Origin: Paraburkholderia ginsengisoli NBRC 100965
GTDB taxonomy: Bacteria; Pseudomonadota; Gammaproteobacteria; Burkholderiales; Burkholderiaceae
Direction: 5' to 3'
Assembly (NCBI RefSeq): GCF_000739735.1
Contig: NZ_BBJF01000008.1
Coordinates: 62,001-126,000, forward strand
Length of the DNA: 64,000 bases
This document shows positions 8,395 through 17,080 of this stretch, piece by piece. Position 1 is the stretch's first letter; each line of letters begins with the position of its first letter. The translations under genes were made by a program, and so were the position numbers. The notes under the pieces were generated by a model. It made no database searches. It saw only the letters and a list, made by a program, of their open reading frames with translations, and had not been told where the DNA came from.

Positions 8395-9159
8395 ATGAAT
8401 TCCAAGCTTTTCGAGAAATACGAATCGGCAATCCGGGGCTATCAAGGCGACCCGTTGTCGCCATCTCTGCGCATGTTTCGGAGCGGCGAACTGGAGGTGT
8501 ACTACGCGCCGTTCGAATGGGTGAACCCAGCAGCAAAGGTGGTCTTCGTCGGCATCACGCCAGGGAAAGTGCAGGCCAACAATGCGTTGGTCGAAGCGCA
8601 GCGCGCTCTGGTCGCGGGCCTGCCCATGCCCGATGTGCTGCGCCGTGCCAAGCATGTGGGCGCATTCTCGGGACGAATGCGCCCGAAGCTCATTGCACTC
8701 ATGGACCACATCGGCCTGCATCGTTGGCTGGGCCTGAGCTCGACCGAAGAACTCTTTGGCGACGCATCGGACCTGCTGCAGACATCGTCGCTATTTCAGT
8801 ATCCAGTTTTCTGCAACGGAGAGAACTACTCCGGCACCACCCCTAGACCCCTGAAAGACCCGCTGTTGCGCATGCAAATGAAAGAACATTTCGGTGAGAT
8901 GGCGAGGTCAATGCCTGATGCGGTGTTCCTGCCGCTAGGAAGCGCCGCATCCGAAGGTGTCACGTGGCTTACCGAGCGGGGCTTTATGCAGAAGGAACGT
9001 GTTCTCCATGGGATTCCCCATCCAAGCCCGGCGAATGCTGAGCGGGTCGCATACTTTCTGGGCGAGAAAGCACGCGACAAGCTGTCTGTGAAAACAAGCG
9101 CGACTAATCTCGATGCGGCGCGCGAGCATTTGCTGAAAGCGGTAGGAGCGCTGGCCTGA
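8395..9159 (+). CDS. uracil-DNA glycosylase superfamily protein
   Basis: A 254-residue protein with the signatures of the UDG fold. VVFVGITPGKVQ (~residues 50-60) matches motif A, the G-x-x-P-G loop that carries catalytic residues, and GIPHPSPANAERV (~residues 205-217) matches motif B, the His-Pro-Ser loop that enters DNA. Members excise uracil or other damaged bases, or bind DNA without excision. The lack of a clear family-1 to -6 motif A acid (Asp or Asn) leaves activity open. It precedes an HNH endonuclease by 45 bases, suggesting a pair; in defence islands UDG-fold proteins can act on modified phage DNA, but that is inference here. Confidence 0.75.
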   Translation: MNSKLFEKYESAIRGYQGDPLSPSLRMFRSGELEVYYAPFEWVNPAAKVVFVGITPGKVQANNALVEAQRALVAGLPMPDVLRRAKHVGAFSGRMRPKLIALMDHIGLHRWLGLSSTEELFGDASDLLQTSSLFQYPVFCNGENYSGTTPRPLKDPLLRMQMKEHFGEMARSMPDAVFLPLGSAASEGVTWLTERGFMQKERVLHGIPHPSPANAERVAYFLGEKARDKLSVKTSATNLDAAREHLLKAVGALA

Positions 9160-9204
9160 TAGCGGTGCTGCAAAGCGATGGTGCGGCGCGGCGGGTGCAG
9201 TGGA

Positions 9205-9996
9205 ATGACTCAACCAACTTTGTATTCAGAGAATCTGGACATGGCTCGGTACCTGGTTCCATCATCGGCGTATGGACTCGCACTCGAATTGGCGCGCACG
9301 GTTGTTGCTGGCAGCCAGCAGCTACCGCGGGCCGAACGAGCGTTGCGTGACGCCTACCCTCAAATGTCGCCCCGGGCCGCAAAGGGCTACATCGGAAGTT
9401 ACGTCGCAATGCGCCGCGGCGCGAAACGCTTCGCAACGACTATCGCAGCTAACGCCTGGAAGCTCTATCTCGAGGACATCGCGAGAGATGGGGCGGTGCC
9501 GCTTTCCATCGCGCTGGACACGTTCTTGGCCCATATCGTCTATCTCCAAAGCAAAACCAAAGGCCCGGAAGCTGCATTGCACCAAGTGCACGAGGAGTTC
9601 GTTCAAGTGCTAAAAGGGATGGCTGTCCACGAAGTGGTCGCCATGAATCTGGACGCCGCCGTCCAGAAATCCTTGAAGTCTTCTGCGGACGAACGCAGGG
9701 AGCGTCTCGCCAGTGCTAACAGGCAGCCAGACCAAGTCGTCGTACTGACCCGCGCATTCAGGCGGAATCCGGACGTTATCGCGGAAGTCTTGCTACGAGC
9801 CGATGGGACGTGCGAAGAATGCGGGCAATTGGCACCGTTTCAGCGCCCGGATGGGAGACCGTATCTTGAGGTGCACCATCGCAGACGTCTGGCAGATGGC
9901 GGCGACGATACCGTCGAGAACGCGGTGGCGTTGTGCCCAAACTGTCATCGCGAGCGCCACTACGGAATCAACTACGCCAGCGACGCCACGAAGTGA
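9205..9996 (+). CDS. HNH endonuclease
   Basis: A 263-residue protein whose C-terminal ~60 residues form an HNH nuclease: a CEEC pair, then YLEVHHRRRLADGGDDTVEN and ALCPNCHRERHYG, giving the two zinc-binding Cys pairs and the His-His/Asn/His catalytic set. The N-terminal ~190 residues are helical and not recognised; AAKGYIGSYVAMRRGAKRF may form a DNA-binding helical bundle. I start at the ATG following GTGGA at 9200-9204; an in-frame ATG at 9178 and one at 9241 are alternatives. The family nicks or cuts DNA with a metal ion. It ends in a clear terminator. Confidence 0.8.
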   Translation: MTQPTLYSENLDMARYLVPSSAYGLALELARTVVAGSQQLPRAERALRDAYPQMSPRAAKGYIGSYVAMRRGAKRFATTIAANAWKLYLEDIARDGAVPLSIALDTFLAHIVYLQSKTKGPEAALHQVHEEFVQVLKGMAVHEVVAMNLDAAVQKSLKSSADERRERLASANRQPDQVVVLTRAFRRNPDVIAEVLLRADGTCEECGQLAPFQRPDGRPYLEVHHRRRLADGGDDTVENAVALCPNCHRERHYGINYASDATK

Positions 9997-10017
9997 GTGC
10001 GAGGCTGGCTTTTTTTT
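9976..10017 (+). terminator. rho-independent terminator of the HNH gene
   Basis: GCCAGC inside the last codons pairs with GCTGGC at 10004-10009, followed at once by eight T residues. The stem overlaps the end of the coding sequence. Confidence 0.7.
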
Positions 10018-10134
10018 CGTCCGAACGCCAAAGTGAAATGGGCGGGCCAAGGCTGCGCGGTCGCAACATGATTTCGCCTCTCGCGCGCCAAGCTGATACC
10101 ATGAGTTCAAAACAACTATAAAAGAGAAGCACTC

Positions 10135-10362
10135 ATGAATTTAGCTCATATATTCTGCCGCGAAGCTCGGGCGACGCGAACGATTGCCCGTTTGTACAAG
10201 GCAAAGGCGGAACAGGAAATCTCACAATGCACCTTCCGCGCGGCCAACATCCAGCGCTGGGCAAAATATCTCGAAAAACTCGCCGAAAAAGCCAACAAGC
10301 GCAAGCAAACAAGCGATGCCGTCCTTTGGAAGCTCCACGCTAGTGTCTTTCTAGCGACGTAG
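10135..10362 (+). CDS. small basic protein of unknown function
   Basis: A 75-residue, Lys/Arg/Ala-rich, mostly helical protein beginning MNLAHIFCREARATRTIA, with AGAGAAG about 5 bases upstream of the ATG. The middle (IQRWAKYLEKLAEKANKRKQ) would form a positively charged amphipathic helix. Unrecognised; it could bind nucleic acid. It sits between the HNH gene and the hairpin that borders the transposon. Confidence 0.45.
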   Translation: MNLAHIFCREARATRTIARLYKAKAEQEISQCTFRAANIQRWAKYLEKLAEKANKRKQTSDAVLWKLHASVFLAT

Positions 10363-10404
10363 CAGCTACGCACCGGAGCGTGCGTTCGGACTGCGGGGAA
10401 AACG

Positions 10405-10444
10405 AAACGGGCGGGCCAAGGCCGAAGCCCTGGTCCGCCCGTTT
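10405..10444 (+). terminator. long hairpin before the transposon region
   Basis: AAACGGGCGGGCCA pairs with TGGTCCGCCCGTTT, a 14-bp stem with one G-T pair and a 12-base loop, 42 bases after the small gene's stop. On the reverse strand it is followed by TTTCGTTTTCC, so it may act in both directions. The word GGGCGGGCCAAGGC also occurs alone at about 10039-10052. Confidence 0.55.
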
Positions 10445-10507
10445 GGCGAATTCATTCGCTGACACTTTTTCGGGAATTTCCCCTTCGAAAGCGGGCGATT
10501 TAGTGTC

Positions 10508-10608
10508 TTCGGATTAGAAGTGTTTGCGTCGCAAAATCAAGCGTTTGCAGCCATGTAACAACATCTTTGCCAGAAATTTCGCAGTTGTGTAACGACTTCT
10601 AATCCGAA
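10508..10608. repeat. 14-bp perfect inverted repeat at the tnsA-side end
   Basis: TTCGGATTAGAAGT at 10508-10521 and its exact reverse complement at 10595-10608, 73 bases apart, in otherwise AT-rich DNA upstream of tnsA. It may mark the transposon end, an operator, or an attachment site. The 12-base word ACTTCTAATCCG resembles the anticodon loop of tRNA-Arg(UCU), a common integration target, but no tRNA gene is present. Confidence 0.5.
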
Positions 10609-10637
10609 TTGCCATTCTGGGGCGCAAAAAAACATGC

Positions 10638-10712
10638 TGAAAATTCGTTGAAATACATCTCGAAAAATTCGATGATATTACATTGTTTTTATTGAAAATT
10701 GCATTTCCTCAT
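10638..10712. repeat. three imperfect AT-rich direct repeats, possible TnsB sites
   Basis: Similar ~21-24 bp words start at 10638 (TGAAAATTCGTTGAAATACA), 10660 and 10692, sharing GAAAA-TTCG/TTGC and an A/T tail ending in CAT. Tn7-like ends carry arrays of ~20-bp TnsB-binding repeats, so these are candidates. The remaining DNA to 10925 is AT-rich and without a gene; GTTGCAG/CTGCAAC at ~10753 is another small palindrome. Confidence 0.35.
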
Positions 10713-10925
10713 CCGCCAAATATTCCAAGCATGTGAGATGCAAACTGCGAAGTTGCAGAGCTGCAACCAAACGCACTTAAAAAGCAAAAATATGTTGCAA
10801 TTATTTTGGCAGAAGCCTTACCCTACAACGGATTCAAAAATTTAAAACAAGAATTTCAGAGTATGGGGTAGAACATAAGAACATCAGACCATCTTTCGCC
10901 GTTCCAGGCGCTGACTTGCCCTGAA

Positions 10926-11660
10926 TTGCCAGCAGCCGATTCGCGTGAGATTCCCAACGGGCGTGGCTACAAAAGTTTCCTTAAGCCCACTGCAGGGAGG
11001 AAGGGACTAGCCAACGCAGCGTGGAGCCCGAAAACCCTGAGGGACCATTCGTATCTGTCTTTCGGCGAACGCGGCATTCACTATTGGCTGCAATTCCAGC
11101 CGAACGTCATCGATATTCGTGAGCAATATCCTTGTTTTGACCCAGAGGAGCTCGCGGCGTATCGCGACAGCGGAAGACGCATACCGCGCAACAAAGTGAT
11201 GACGCTGGACTTCCTGCTGACGCTCGCGCCGACCGATGACAAGCCGCTGCGGCATGTTGCGATTTCAGTCAAGGAGCAGCGCGAACTTGAGGACGGAGAA
11301 AGCGTTTGGGAACGGTTCGCACGCGAGCGGCGTTTCTGCGGCGAGCATGGATGGGCCTACACCATCTATACAGAAAAAGAAGTCTCACGTGAGGTAGCCC
11401 GACGTGCGCGCCGCGTCGCCCATTGGGCATCTGACTCTGACCTAGCAACGGACGCACAAGACGCCAATCGGATTGCAAAGCTTATGCCACGGGGAACAAC
11501 CTGTGTAGAGCTAGACACGTTAATGGACGACGCGGCACGTGAGCTTAAGTGCACTCGGGACAATGCTTATCGTTTTCTCTCCGTAGCAGCAATGCTTGGC
11601 TTCGTGAAATTCGACTTCTCGCATGAGGTTCGCGGTAGCTCAAAGGTAACCTTCAAATGA
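10926..11660 (+). CDS. tnsA: TnsA-like transposon endonuclease
   Basis: Cuts the 5' ends of the transposon together with TnsB during cut-and-paste transposition. The 244-residue frame shows the TnsA restriction-like active site: Glu48 in SYLSFGERG, Asp95 in MTLDFLLTL and Lys116 in AISVKEQ, corresponding to the E-D-K triad of Tn7 TnsA. The C-terminal ~80 residues form the helical TnsC-binding type domain (LDTLMDDAARELKCTRDNAY looks like a winged helix). The start used is TTG; the frame is open back to 10872 without an ATG, so the true start is uncertain. Its stop overlaps tnsB in ATGA. Confidence 0.88.
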   Translation: MPAADSREIPNGRGYKSFLKPTAGRKGLANAAWSPKTLRDHSYLSFGERGIHYWLQFQPNVIDIREQYPCFDPEELAAYRDSGRRIPRNKVMTLDFLLTLAPTDDKPLRHVAISVKEQRELEDGESVWERFARERRFCGEHGWAYTIYTEKEVSREVARRARRVAHWASDSDLATDAQDANRIAKLMPRGTTCVELDTLMDDAARELKCTRDNAYRFLSVAAMLGFVKFDFSHEVRGSSKVTFK

Positions 11661-13801
11661 CGACGAAACTATTCAAAGGTGCTCTACTACGAAAGCGACT
11701 ACCCCGAGGCAAATTCGAATTCCTTCGCGTGGCTGCCGCGTTCGAAGACACAGATGAGATATTTCTCCTGGAAGTGTCAGGGGCCACTACGTCCACTACG
11801 CGTCTCCCGGTCCCTCGTTCTTATGCCCGCATTGTTAGCTCACTGTCCGACTCGTTCGAAATTGTAAAGGACGAATTTCTATTGCCTGAGATGTTATGGC
11901 TCGACTCAGAGCTTGATGATGGTGTCAAAAACGTCCGCAACAGCCGGTACAACAAGATTGAACCCCTGGTAACGACGCTTGAACGCCAGCTTTTCGACAA
12001 GCATGCTCGGACGGGGCTGTTGAAGGCGCGGGCAGATGAAGTTGGCGTCAGCGAAGTGACGCTGCGAAGGCTGCTGGTGACCTATTGGACGTTCGGCTGC
12101 AACCGCAATGCCATGATTGAGCTGCGCAGCCGCGCTGGCGCCCCCGGAGTGGAACGAGCGAGCAGCAAAGTACCGGCAGGCCGCCCCAACGCGTCGGTAA
12201 TCCTCTATGGCAAGGCCGGAAACCCGAACCGCACAACCACGGCAACCGATAAGGTCAGGTTCAGGCGTGCCATGGAAAAGTACTACATCGCCGAAGACGC
12301 GAATTACGCCGGCACATACGCTCGGATGGTTGAGGAAATGTATTCTGGCAAAGACGCGCCTGAAGCCGGCACCTTTTACTATTACGCCAAGAAAATCGGG
12401 TCCGAGGCAGCTTTCCTGAAAGCGAAGGCCGGAGAGCAGGAGTGGCGGGAAACCTATGGCGACAGACAGGGGCGCGCGCGTGACCTCTCCGACGGTCCGT
12501 GTGACATCTATGACATTGACGGCACTCCGTTTCCTCAGGAGCTTGTCGCCTCATGGGCGCCTGCTCGCGCCATCCGCAAACCCACACTTATGCTCTGCGT
12601 CGACCGGCATAGCCTTGCTATCACGGGATTTTTTGACAGCATGCAGCCCGAAAACTGGGACGCATACCGGATGTGTCTATTTAACGCGATGACGTCCAAG
12701 CACGACATGCTGGTGGACCTTGGTTTTGAACCAGATGAGTGGGACCTCGTTCAAACGCCTGCTGGCGTTTTCTTTGACCGGGGTCCCGCCATCACAGAGA
12801 AGGCGCAGGTCTCATTGTGCAACGAACTGAAGGTAGAACCAATCTGGGCGCCGCCAGGCCACCCTGAAGGTAAGCCGACCGTCGAGGGCATGTTCGGCAA
12901 GCTGCAAAACCGGATGGCCGGCAATCCCGGCGGCAGCAAGACTTCCAAGCGCCGAAAGGACAAGGAGCGTGCGCGGAACGCCATTAACAATGCGCAATGG
13001 TCTCCCCGCGAGTTCCGGCATGCTGTACTCAAGGAAATCATCAGGCATAACCGGTTTACGCGCGTACCGCATCTGCTGACGAAGGAAATGCGCGACGATG
13101 GCGTTGAACCCACACCTGAGGCAATCTTCAAATGGGGACAAGCTCAGTTGCGAGGCGACCGTGCACAGAAGCGTTCGGACGAAGAAGTTTACTTTGCGTT
13201 ACTTCCACGGCATCACGTGGCGGTCTGGGACAACGGTGTGCGCTACAAGGGACATGCATATAGCTCTACTGGCTTGCGAGAGTATCGCCTCCAGCATATC
13301 TCAGTTGTCGGCAAGTCCAAGACGTGCAGCACATATGTCTACGTCGACCCCTTGATGCCCTCTCGGCTTTACTGGCGTAATCCTTCCGGACGGATGGAAA
13401 CGCTGTTGCCGGACGAGCATTCATTGGCGCTTCTTGCGAACAACACGTGGCTTGATATGGAGCTCCAGCGACTCATCGAACTGACGAAGGCGAAAGAGTC
13501 ACGTCAGACGGAACGCACATGGTCCCGCAAAAACAATCTGACGCGCACGCAGGAAAAGGCAATCGCCCCTGCTCTGCCCGAACCAAAAAAGAGGAAGGTG
13601 GTCACGAACGGGAGTGCAGAAGCGCGCAACCTTGAACAGCGCCTTCGCGAGAATGAACTCCGAGAACACCTGAGTTCCGTCGCGGGAAAGGTTACCTCTG
13701 ACTCGTCTCAAGCGCTTCCGCCGACGCCAATTCGGAAACCTGGGCCGACCGGTGAGGTTCCGAAACGCAAAAGTATTCTAGACAGAATGTTCGATGACTA
13801 A
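11657..13801 (+). CDS. tnsB: TnsB-like DDE transposase
   Basis: Catalyses 3'-end cleavage and strand transfer. The protein has 714 residues, close to Tn7 TnsB (702). N-terminal helix-turn-helix segments (ADEVGVSEVTLRRLLVTYWT, ~126-145) should bind the end repeats. The rve/Mu-type catalytic core shows Asp286/288 in YDIDGTPF, Asp374 in FFDRGPAIT and Glu410 in KPTVEGMFGK, a DD(35)E spacing. A beta-barrel region and a charged, probably disordered C-terminal tail (~650-714) that would contact TnsC follow. Coupled to tnsA by a 4-base overlap; converges on tniQ at 13906, 104 bases away. Confidence 0.92.
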   Translation: MTTKLFKGALLRKRLPRGKFEFLRVAAAFEDTDEIFLLEVSGATTSTTRLPVPRSYARIVSSLSDSFEIVKDEFLLPEMLWLDSELDDGVKNVRNSRYNKIEPLVTTLERQLFDKHARTGLLKARADEVGVSEVTLRRLLVTYWTFGCNRNAMIELRSRAGAPGVERASSKVPAGRPNASVILYGKAGNPNRTTTATDKVRFRRAMEKYYIAEDANYAGTYARMVEEMYSGKDAPEAGTFYYYAKKIGSEAAFLKAKAGEQEWRETYGDRQGRARDLSDGPCDIYDIDGTPFPQELVASWAPARAIRKPTLMLCVDRHSLAITGFFDSMQPENWDAYRMCLFNAMTSKHDMLVDLGFEPDEWDLVQTPAGVFFDRGPAITEKAQVSLCNELKVEPIWAPPGHPEGKPTVEGMFGKLQNRMAGNPGGSKTSKRRKDKERARNAINNAQWSPREFRHAVLKEIIRHNRFTRVPHLLTKEMRDDGVEPTPEAIFKWGQAQLRGDRAQKRSDEEVYFALLPRHHVAVWDNGVRYKGHAYSSTGLREYRLQHISVVGKSKTCSTYVYVDPLMPSRLYWRNPSGRMETLLPDEHSLALLANNTWLDMELQRLIELTKAKESRQTERTWSRKNNLTRTQEKAIAPALPEPKKRKVVTNGSAEARNLEQRLRENELREHLSSVAGKVTSDSSQALPPTPIRKPGPTGEVPKRKSILDRMFDD

Positions 13802-13905
13802 ATCTGTGGTGCGAACAATGGGGGCGGCCGACCCAGTGCTACGACAATAGCTGGCGCCGCCACGCGAATTTATGACGCACACACGTCGGAGGTCGGCGCT
13901 CGTTG

Positions 13906-15330
13906 TCAGTCGTCACCAAAAAGCCTCAAGTACATCTCTTGTAGTTCAGCAGCCGGCACATCAACGACCTTCCGTACCGACTTTAGCAGTGCCGCTCGGG
14001 TCATCTTATTTTTGCCGTCACGTAACAGCCAGACCGCGCGTCGCCGAATGTACTGCTCACTTGTTTCTGCTAGTTCGTTGATGGTGGCCTCGGTTTGAGG
14101 ATACTGCTCCAGCTTTGTGACAATGGTCCGAGCCCCGTCGATACATGCAAACAGGAACGATTTCGTGAGGCGCGTCGGCCTGTCGGGCGACGCTAGCACT
14201 GCCGAATGCCGCCGACGGATTTCGGCGGCGACCTGCTTATCGCGCTCGTTTCGCGCTTGCACGTAGCGCGTGGGATTACTCCGGCGAACCGTTAGCGTCT
14301 TTCTCCTGCGTTGGCCGTGATAGTCGTTGCCCACCTTACCTTCGCGCCGACCTCTTTCCAGAGCACGACGAAAATCATTTTCCGATGGAAACAGCAGATT
14401 CATCAGAATCAAGTTCACGGCAAGATTGGGTGAGCATCGCCCCTGCATTAGCGGCTTCGACAACACTTTCATAGCCTCTTCGACGCCCGCCCAGCGAGCT
14501 TCGAGCAGACCGACTCCATCAACGCCTTCGATGAGATGCATCATTGCTGAGCGCCGGAGGACTGTTCCCTTTATTAGGCCAAGCTCAAGCGCTCGCTCCT
14601 GATACGTTGCTCCGACATGGTCGGCATCATGAAGAGACAGCGGATTGTCAAACAAGGCGCGAATGGAATTGTGACTTCTGGCCAGAAGCAATTCGCTTCC
14701 TCCCCGATACGACGTTAGCGCCAGTCGTCTCGGCTCCCTGCCGCATTGACATTGCGCCGACGGAAGACCAGGAGTCGCACGCTTACTCGACGAAAAGGCG
14801 CACAGACCACACCCAACCACGAGTGGGCATCCATGAAGAGGGCAATGAGTGCAGAACAGGAATTGATGCTCCCGATGCCAGTACGAGAAACCATGCGTGG
14901 CCGCGTCGTCTGTAGCACACTCCGTACACCACGACATCCTGGACGGCTTGATTCCCTCCCACGTGCAGGCCCGCATCAGGCTGGAGAATCCGCTATCGGC
15001 TCGCCCTCTGACTATCTGCGAAGCCAGTTTCGTTCGAAGGTCTCTCGGGAGGAATGGGGCAACCACTGGATAAACTGTGTGGTGATTGAGGAGACCGTCT
15101 GGCTCACCTAAAGCACCAAGGCTAGATTGACAAAGGCGTTCAAGGTTGCCCGGAATGACCCAAGGAGGTTCTGGGCAACATCTGAGTCCCATGGCCAACG
15201 AGCAAACCATTTTGACAGACGTCTGATTGACCAGGGCAACGCGTGCAACATAACTCATCATCGTCTCGCCAGGCAGAATTGCTGGAAAGTTGTTGACTTT
15301 TGAAGATTGGAAACTAGCCACTTTAGGCAT
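13906..15330 (-). CDS. tniQ: TniQ-family target-selection protein (second, shorter copy)
   Basis: A 474-residue TniQ protein. The N-terminal TniQ domain is recognisable by LPGETMMSYVARVALVN; zinc ligands follow in WCTECATDD, LFCTHCPLHGCPL, CGLC and CQCG. The C-terminal part has helix-turn-helix-like stretches for DNA binding. I start at the Met with GGAGAA upstream, overlapping the previous gene by 8 bases. In Tn7-like elements TniQ/TnsD proteins choose the target and hand it to TnsC. A second TniQ beside a longer one suggests either two target pathways or a heteromeric complex; which it is cannot be read from sequence. Confidence 0.85.
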   Translation of the reverse strand: MPKVASFQSSKVNNFPAILPGETMMSYVARVALVNQTSVKMVCSLAMGLRCCPEPPWVIPGNLERLCQSSLGALGEPDGLLNHHTVYPVVAPFLPRDLRTKLASQIVRGRADSGFSSLMRACTWEGIKPSRMSWCTECATDDAATHGFSYWHREHQFLFCTHCPLHGCPLVVGCGLCAFSSSKRATPGLPSAQCQCGREPRRLALTSYRGGSELLLARSHNSIRALFDNPLSLHDADHVGATYQERALELGLIKGTVLRRSAMMHLIEGVDGVGLLEARWAGVEEAMKVLSKPLMQGRCSPNLAVNLILMNLLFPSENDFRRALERGRREGKVGNDYHGQRRRKTLTVRRSNPTRYVQARNERDKQVAAEIRRRHSAVLASPDRPTRLTKSFLFACIDGARTIVTKLEQYPQTEATINELAETSEQYIRRRAVWLLRDGKNKMTRAALLKSVRKVVDVPAAELQEMYLRLFGDD

Positions 15331-17080
15331 CGACGTTCTCCCTAGCAGCCGCAACGCAAATCGAGCGTCGATTCTTTGTTCTGCGCAATCCAGCCTTCTT
15401 CAACCATCGTTCCGAACTTCCGATGTTCAAGTCGGGTGATAAGTTTTTGACCCACTCGATACGTCGTCGCACGAACGCCTCGTCATCCTCTGCGGGCACA
15501 AGTAGGCCTAACTCTTTGCGAATCTTTACAGCATAATCGTTCAGTTTAAGAGTCTTCGCGACGCGTTTCCGACTTGCACGGTATGGCCTCCGCTCATCAA
15601 TTTGCGTGGCTGAGTCGTACGCGCGCCGCAGCAGTTCGATTTCCGATGCGGCCGCTTCGACCGTGAGTGAGGACCGTCCAGTTCTGGACGCCGACACGGC
15701 CGACCTCGTTAAAGTGGCAAGGTAAACGCGCAGCCACTCCTTGTCGTGTTTGAGGAGCCAACAATAGTCGTTCCGATATGTCCCACGAAACTCGGCTGCC
15801 GTAATAACCCGCCCGTCGGTCGTCCGGGCAGCTTCAGCCGTACTCCTACGCAGCTTCAGTTCGGCAACGTAAGCACGCTCGCGGCGACGTTCAATCAATC
15901 CTGGCGCGGTCCGCATCAGGCGGTACACGCGCAGCGGTGTCACTCCGTGGTGCGCAGCAACGCTTGCAACTGGCGTCGCTGCCTCAAGGTCTCGGAGAAT
16001 TGCGGCGATTCCATCGTCCGGCTGTCTCACATTGAATCTGTCGGCCAACCCGGCACGCCTGAGCAGAAGCGTCGCTGTTGTCGTCGCTACCCCAAGCTTG
16101 CGAGCTACCGCTGTCACTGAACTGCATCCTTCGACGGCAGATTTACGTAGGTCTTCGTGTCGCCACACACCTGATGGCTCCGTTTTCTCGCTAGTCGGCA
16201 CGTCACTCGAATGGGCCTCTGTAAAAAGGTTCAGCAGAATCAGGTAAGCCGGATGTATCGACCTGCGAGTATCCGAAAGTCGTTGAAATGCACGCCTCAG
16301 CATCTCCTTGTCCGCGACGAGCCGTGAAAGCGCCTGGTCCTCAAATCCATCAGCAAAGTGCGCACGTGATTCGTCGACAAGTTGCTTAACCCGTAGTGAA
16401 CCCTCTTTTGTCATATAACCCATTGCCTCGAGCCGATGACGGCACGTCATCAACGTGGCCCCACATCCTTCGAGGAGCCTTTGAGTTTCACGCGCGAACT
16501 GCTGCGCATTTCGGCGCGTTGTAGCCGACTGTGACTCCTTCCAACGGAAGGAAGCCAGGTCGCGCTCCACGCCATCACTTAGTACGGAAATGAAGTCACC
16601 ATGAAAGGGACAGCGCGTCACAAACGGCGCGACGTTGTAGCGTCGCCCCACATCGAATCCAAGCGATATCCGGTCCTCGCGTTGGCATTGAAGACAATAG
16701 CGCCCGACATCTGGACGTGCCGCAAGACTCAATGGCTCACGTGTCGGACAAAGCGGCCCGCGCCCTCCAGAAAATATGCGCTCGGCCAGGTCCCGTCCGG
16801 CCGTGTCCGTCATCGTTGCGGCGAAATACGGATAAAACGTGTGCAGAGTCAGCAGTTCCGTATCAGAGTAGAAATGCTGGCCGACGCTGTCCGCGAACAC
16901 ACGAAGCCGATATGGAAGGAGACCGGAGACATTTCGCCAGGGGGCCCCCAATACAGAGCGTCTGTTCGCTCGTCGGTGAAAACTGTCCGAGTGGATGTAA
17001 ACACGGTCCAGCCAACTCGCTAACGTCTCCTCCTGCACCGGCGCGGGTAGAGATGAAGGAGGGGTATTTTTCCCCATCAT
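15323..17080 (-). CDS. tnsD: TnsD-like TniQ-family target-selection protein
   Basis: A 585-residue protein, longer than the second TniQ and nearer to Tn7 TnsD (508). The TniQ domain begins LPAPVQEETLASWLDRVYIH; zinc ligands include YCLQCQRED and the CPFHGDF loop. The C-terminal half has repeated helix-turn-helix units (VTAVARKLGVATTTATLLL, TPVASVAAHHGVTPLRVYRL), as in proteins reading a specific chromosomal site. Its ATG overlaps the tnsC stop in ATGA. By analogy it directs insertion to one attachment site; no glmS end is visible in the window. Confidence 0.85.
   Translation of the reverse strand: MMGKNTPPSSLPAPVQEETLASWLDRVYIHSDSFHRRANRRSVLGAPWRNVSGLLPYRLRVFADSVGQHFYSDTELLTLHTFYPYFAATMTDTAGRDLAERIFSGGRGPLCPTREPLSLAARPDVGRYCLQCQREDRISLGFDVGRRYNVAPFVTRCPFHGDFISVLSDGVERDLASFRWKESQSATTRRNAQQFARETQRLLEGCGATLMTCRHRLEAMGYMTKEGSLRVKQLVDESRAHFADGFEDQALSRLVADKEMLRRAFQRLSDTRRSIHPAYLILLNLFTEAHSSDVPTSEKTEPSGVWRHEDLRKSAVEGCSSVTAVARKLGVATTTATLLLRRAGLADRFNVRQPDDGIAAILRDLEAATPVASVAAHHGVTPLRVYRLMRTAPGLIERRRERAYVAELKLRRSTAEAARTTDGRVITAAEFRGTYRNDYCWLLKHDKEWLRVYLATLTRSAVSASRTGRSSLTVEAAASEIELLRRAYDSATQIDERRPYRASRKRVAKTLKLNDYAVKIRKELGLLVPAEDDEAFVRRRIEWVKNLSPDLNIGSSERWLKKAGLRRTKNRRSICVAAARENVDA

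Noticed and set aside
10036..10060. second copy of the 10405 hairpin
   Set aside because: Only the left arm word GGGCGGGCCAAGGC recurs; no complementary arm follows, so it is probably chance or a broken copy.
10595..10608. tRNA-Arg gene suggested by the anticodon-loop-like word
   Set aside because: The flanking bases cannot form an anticodon stem, and no T-loop or acceptor stem is present.
10638..10712. CRISPR array
   Set aside because: Only three imperfect AT-rich repeats with very short spacers and no cas genes in the window.
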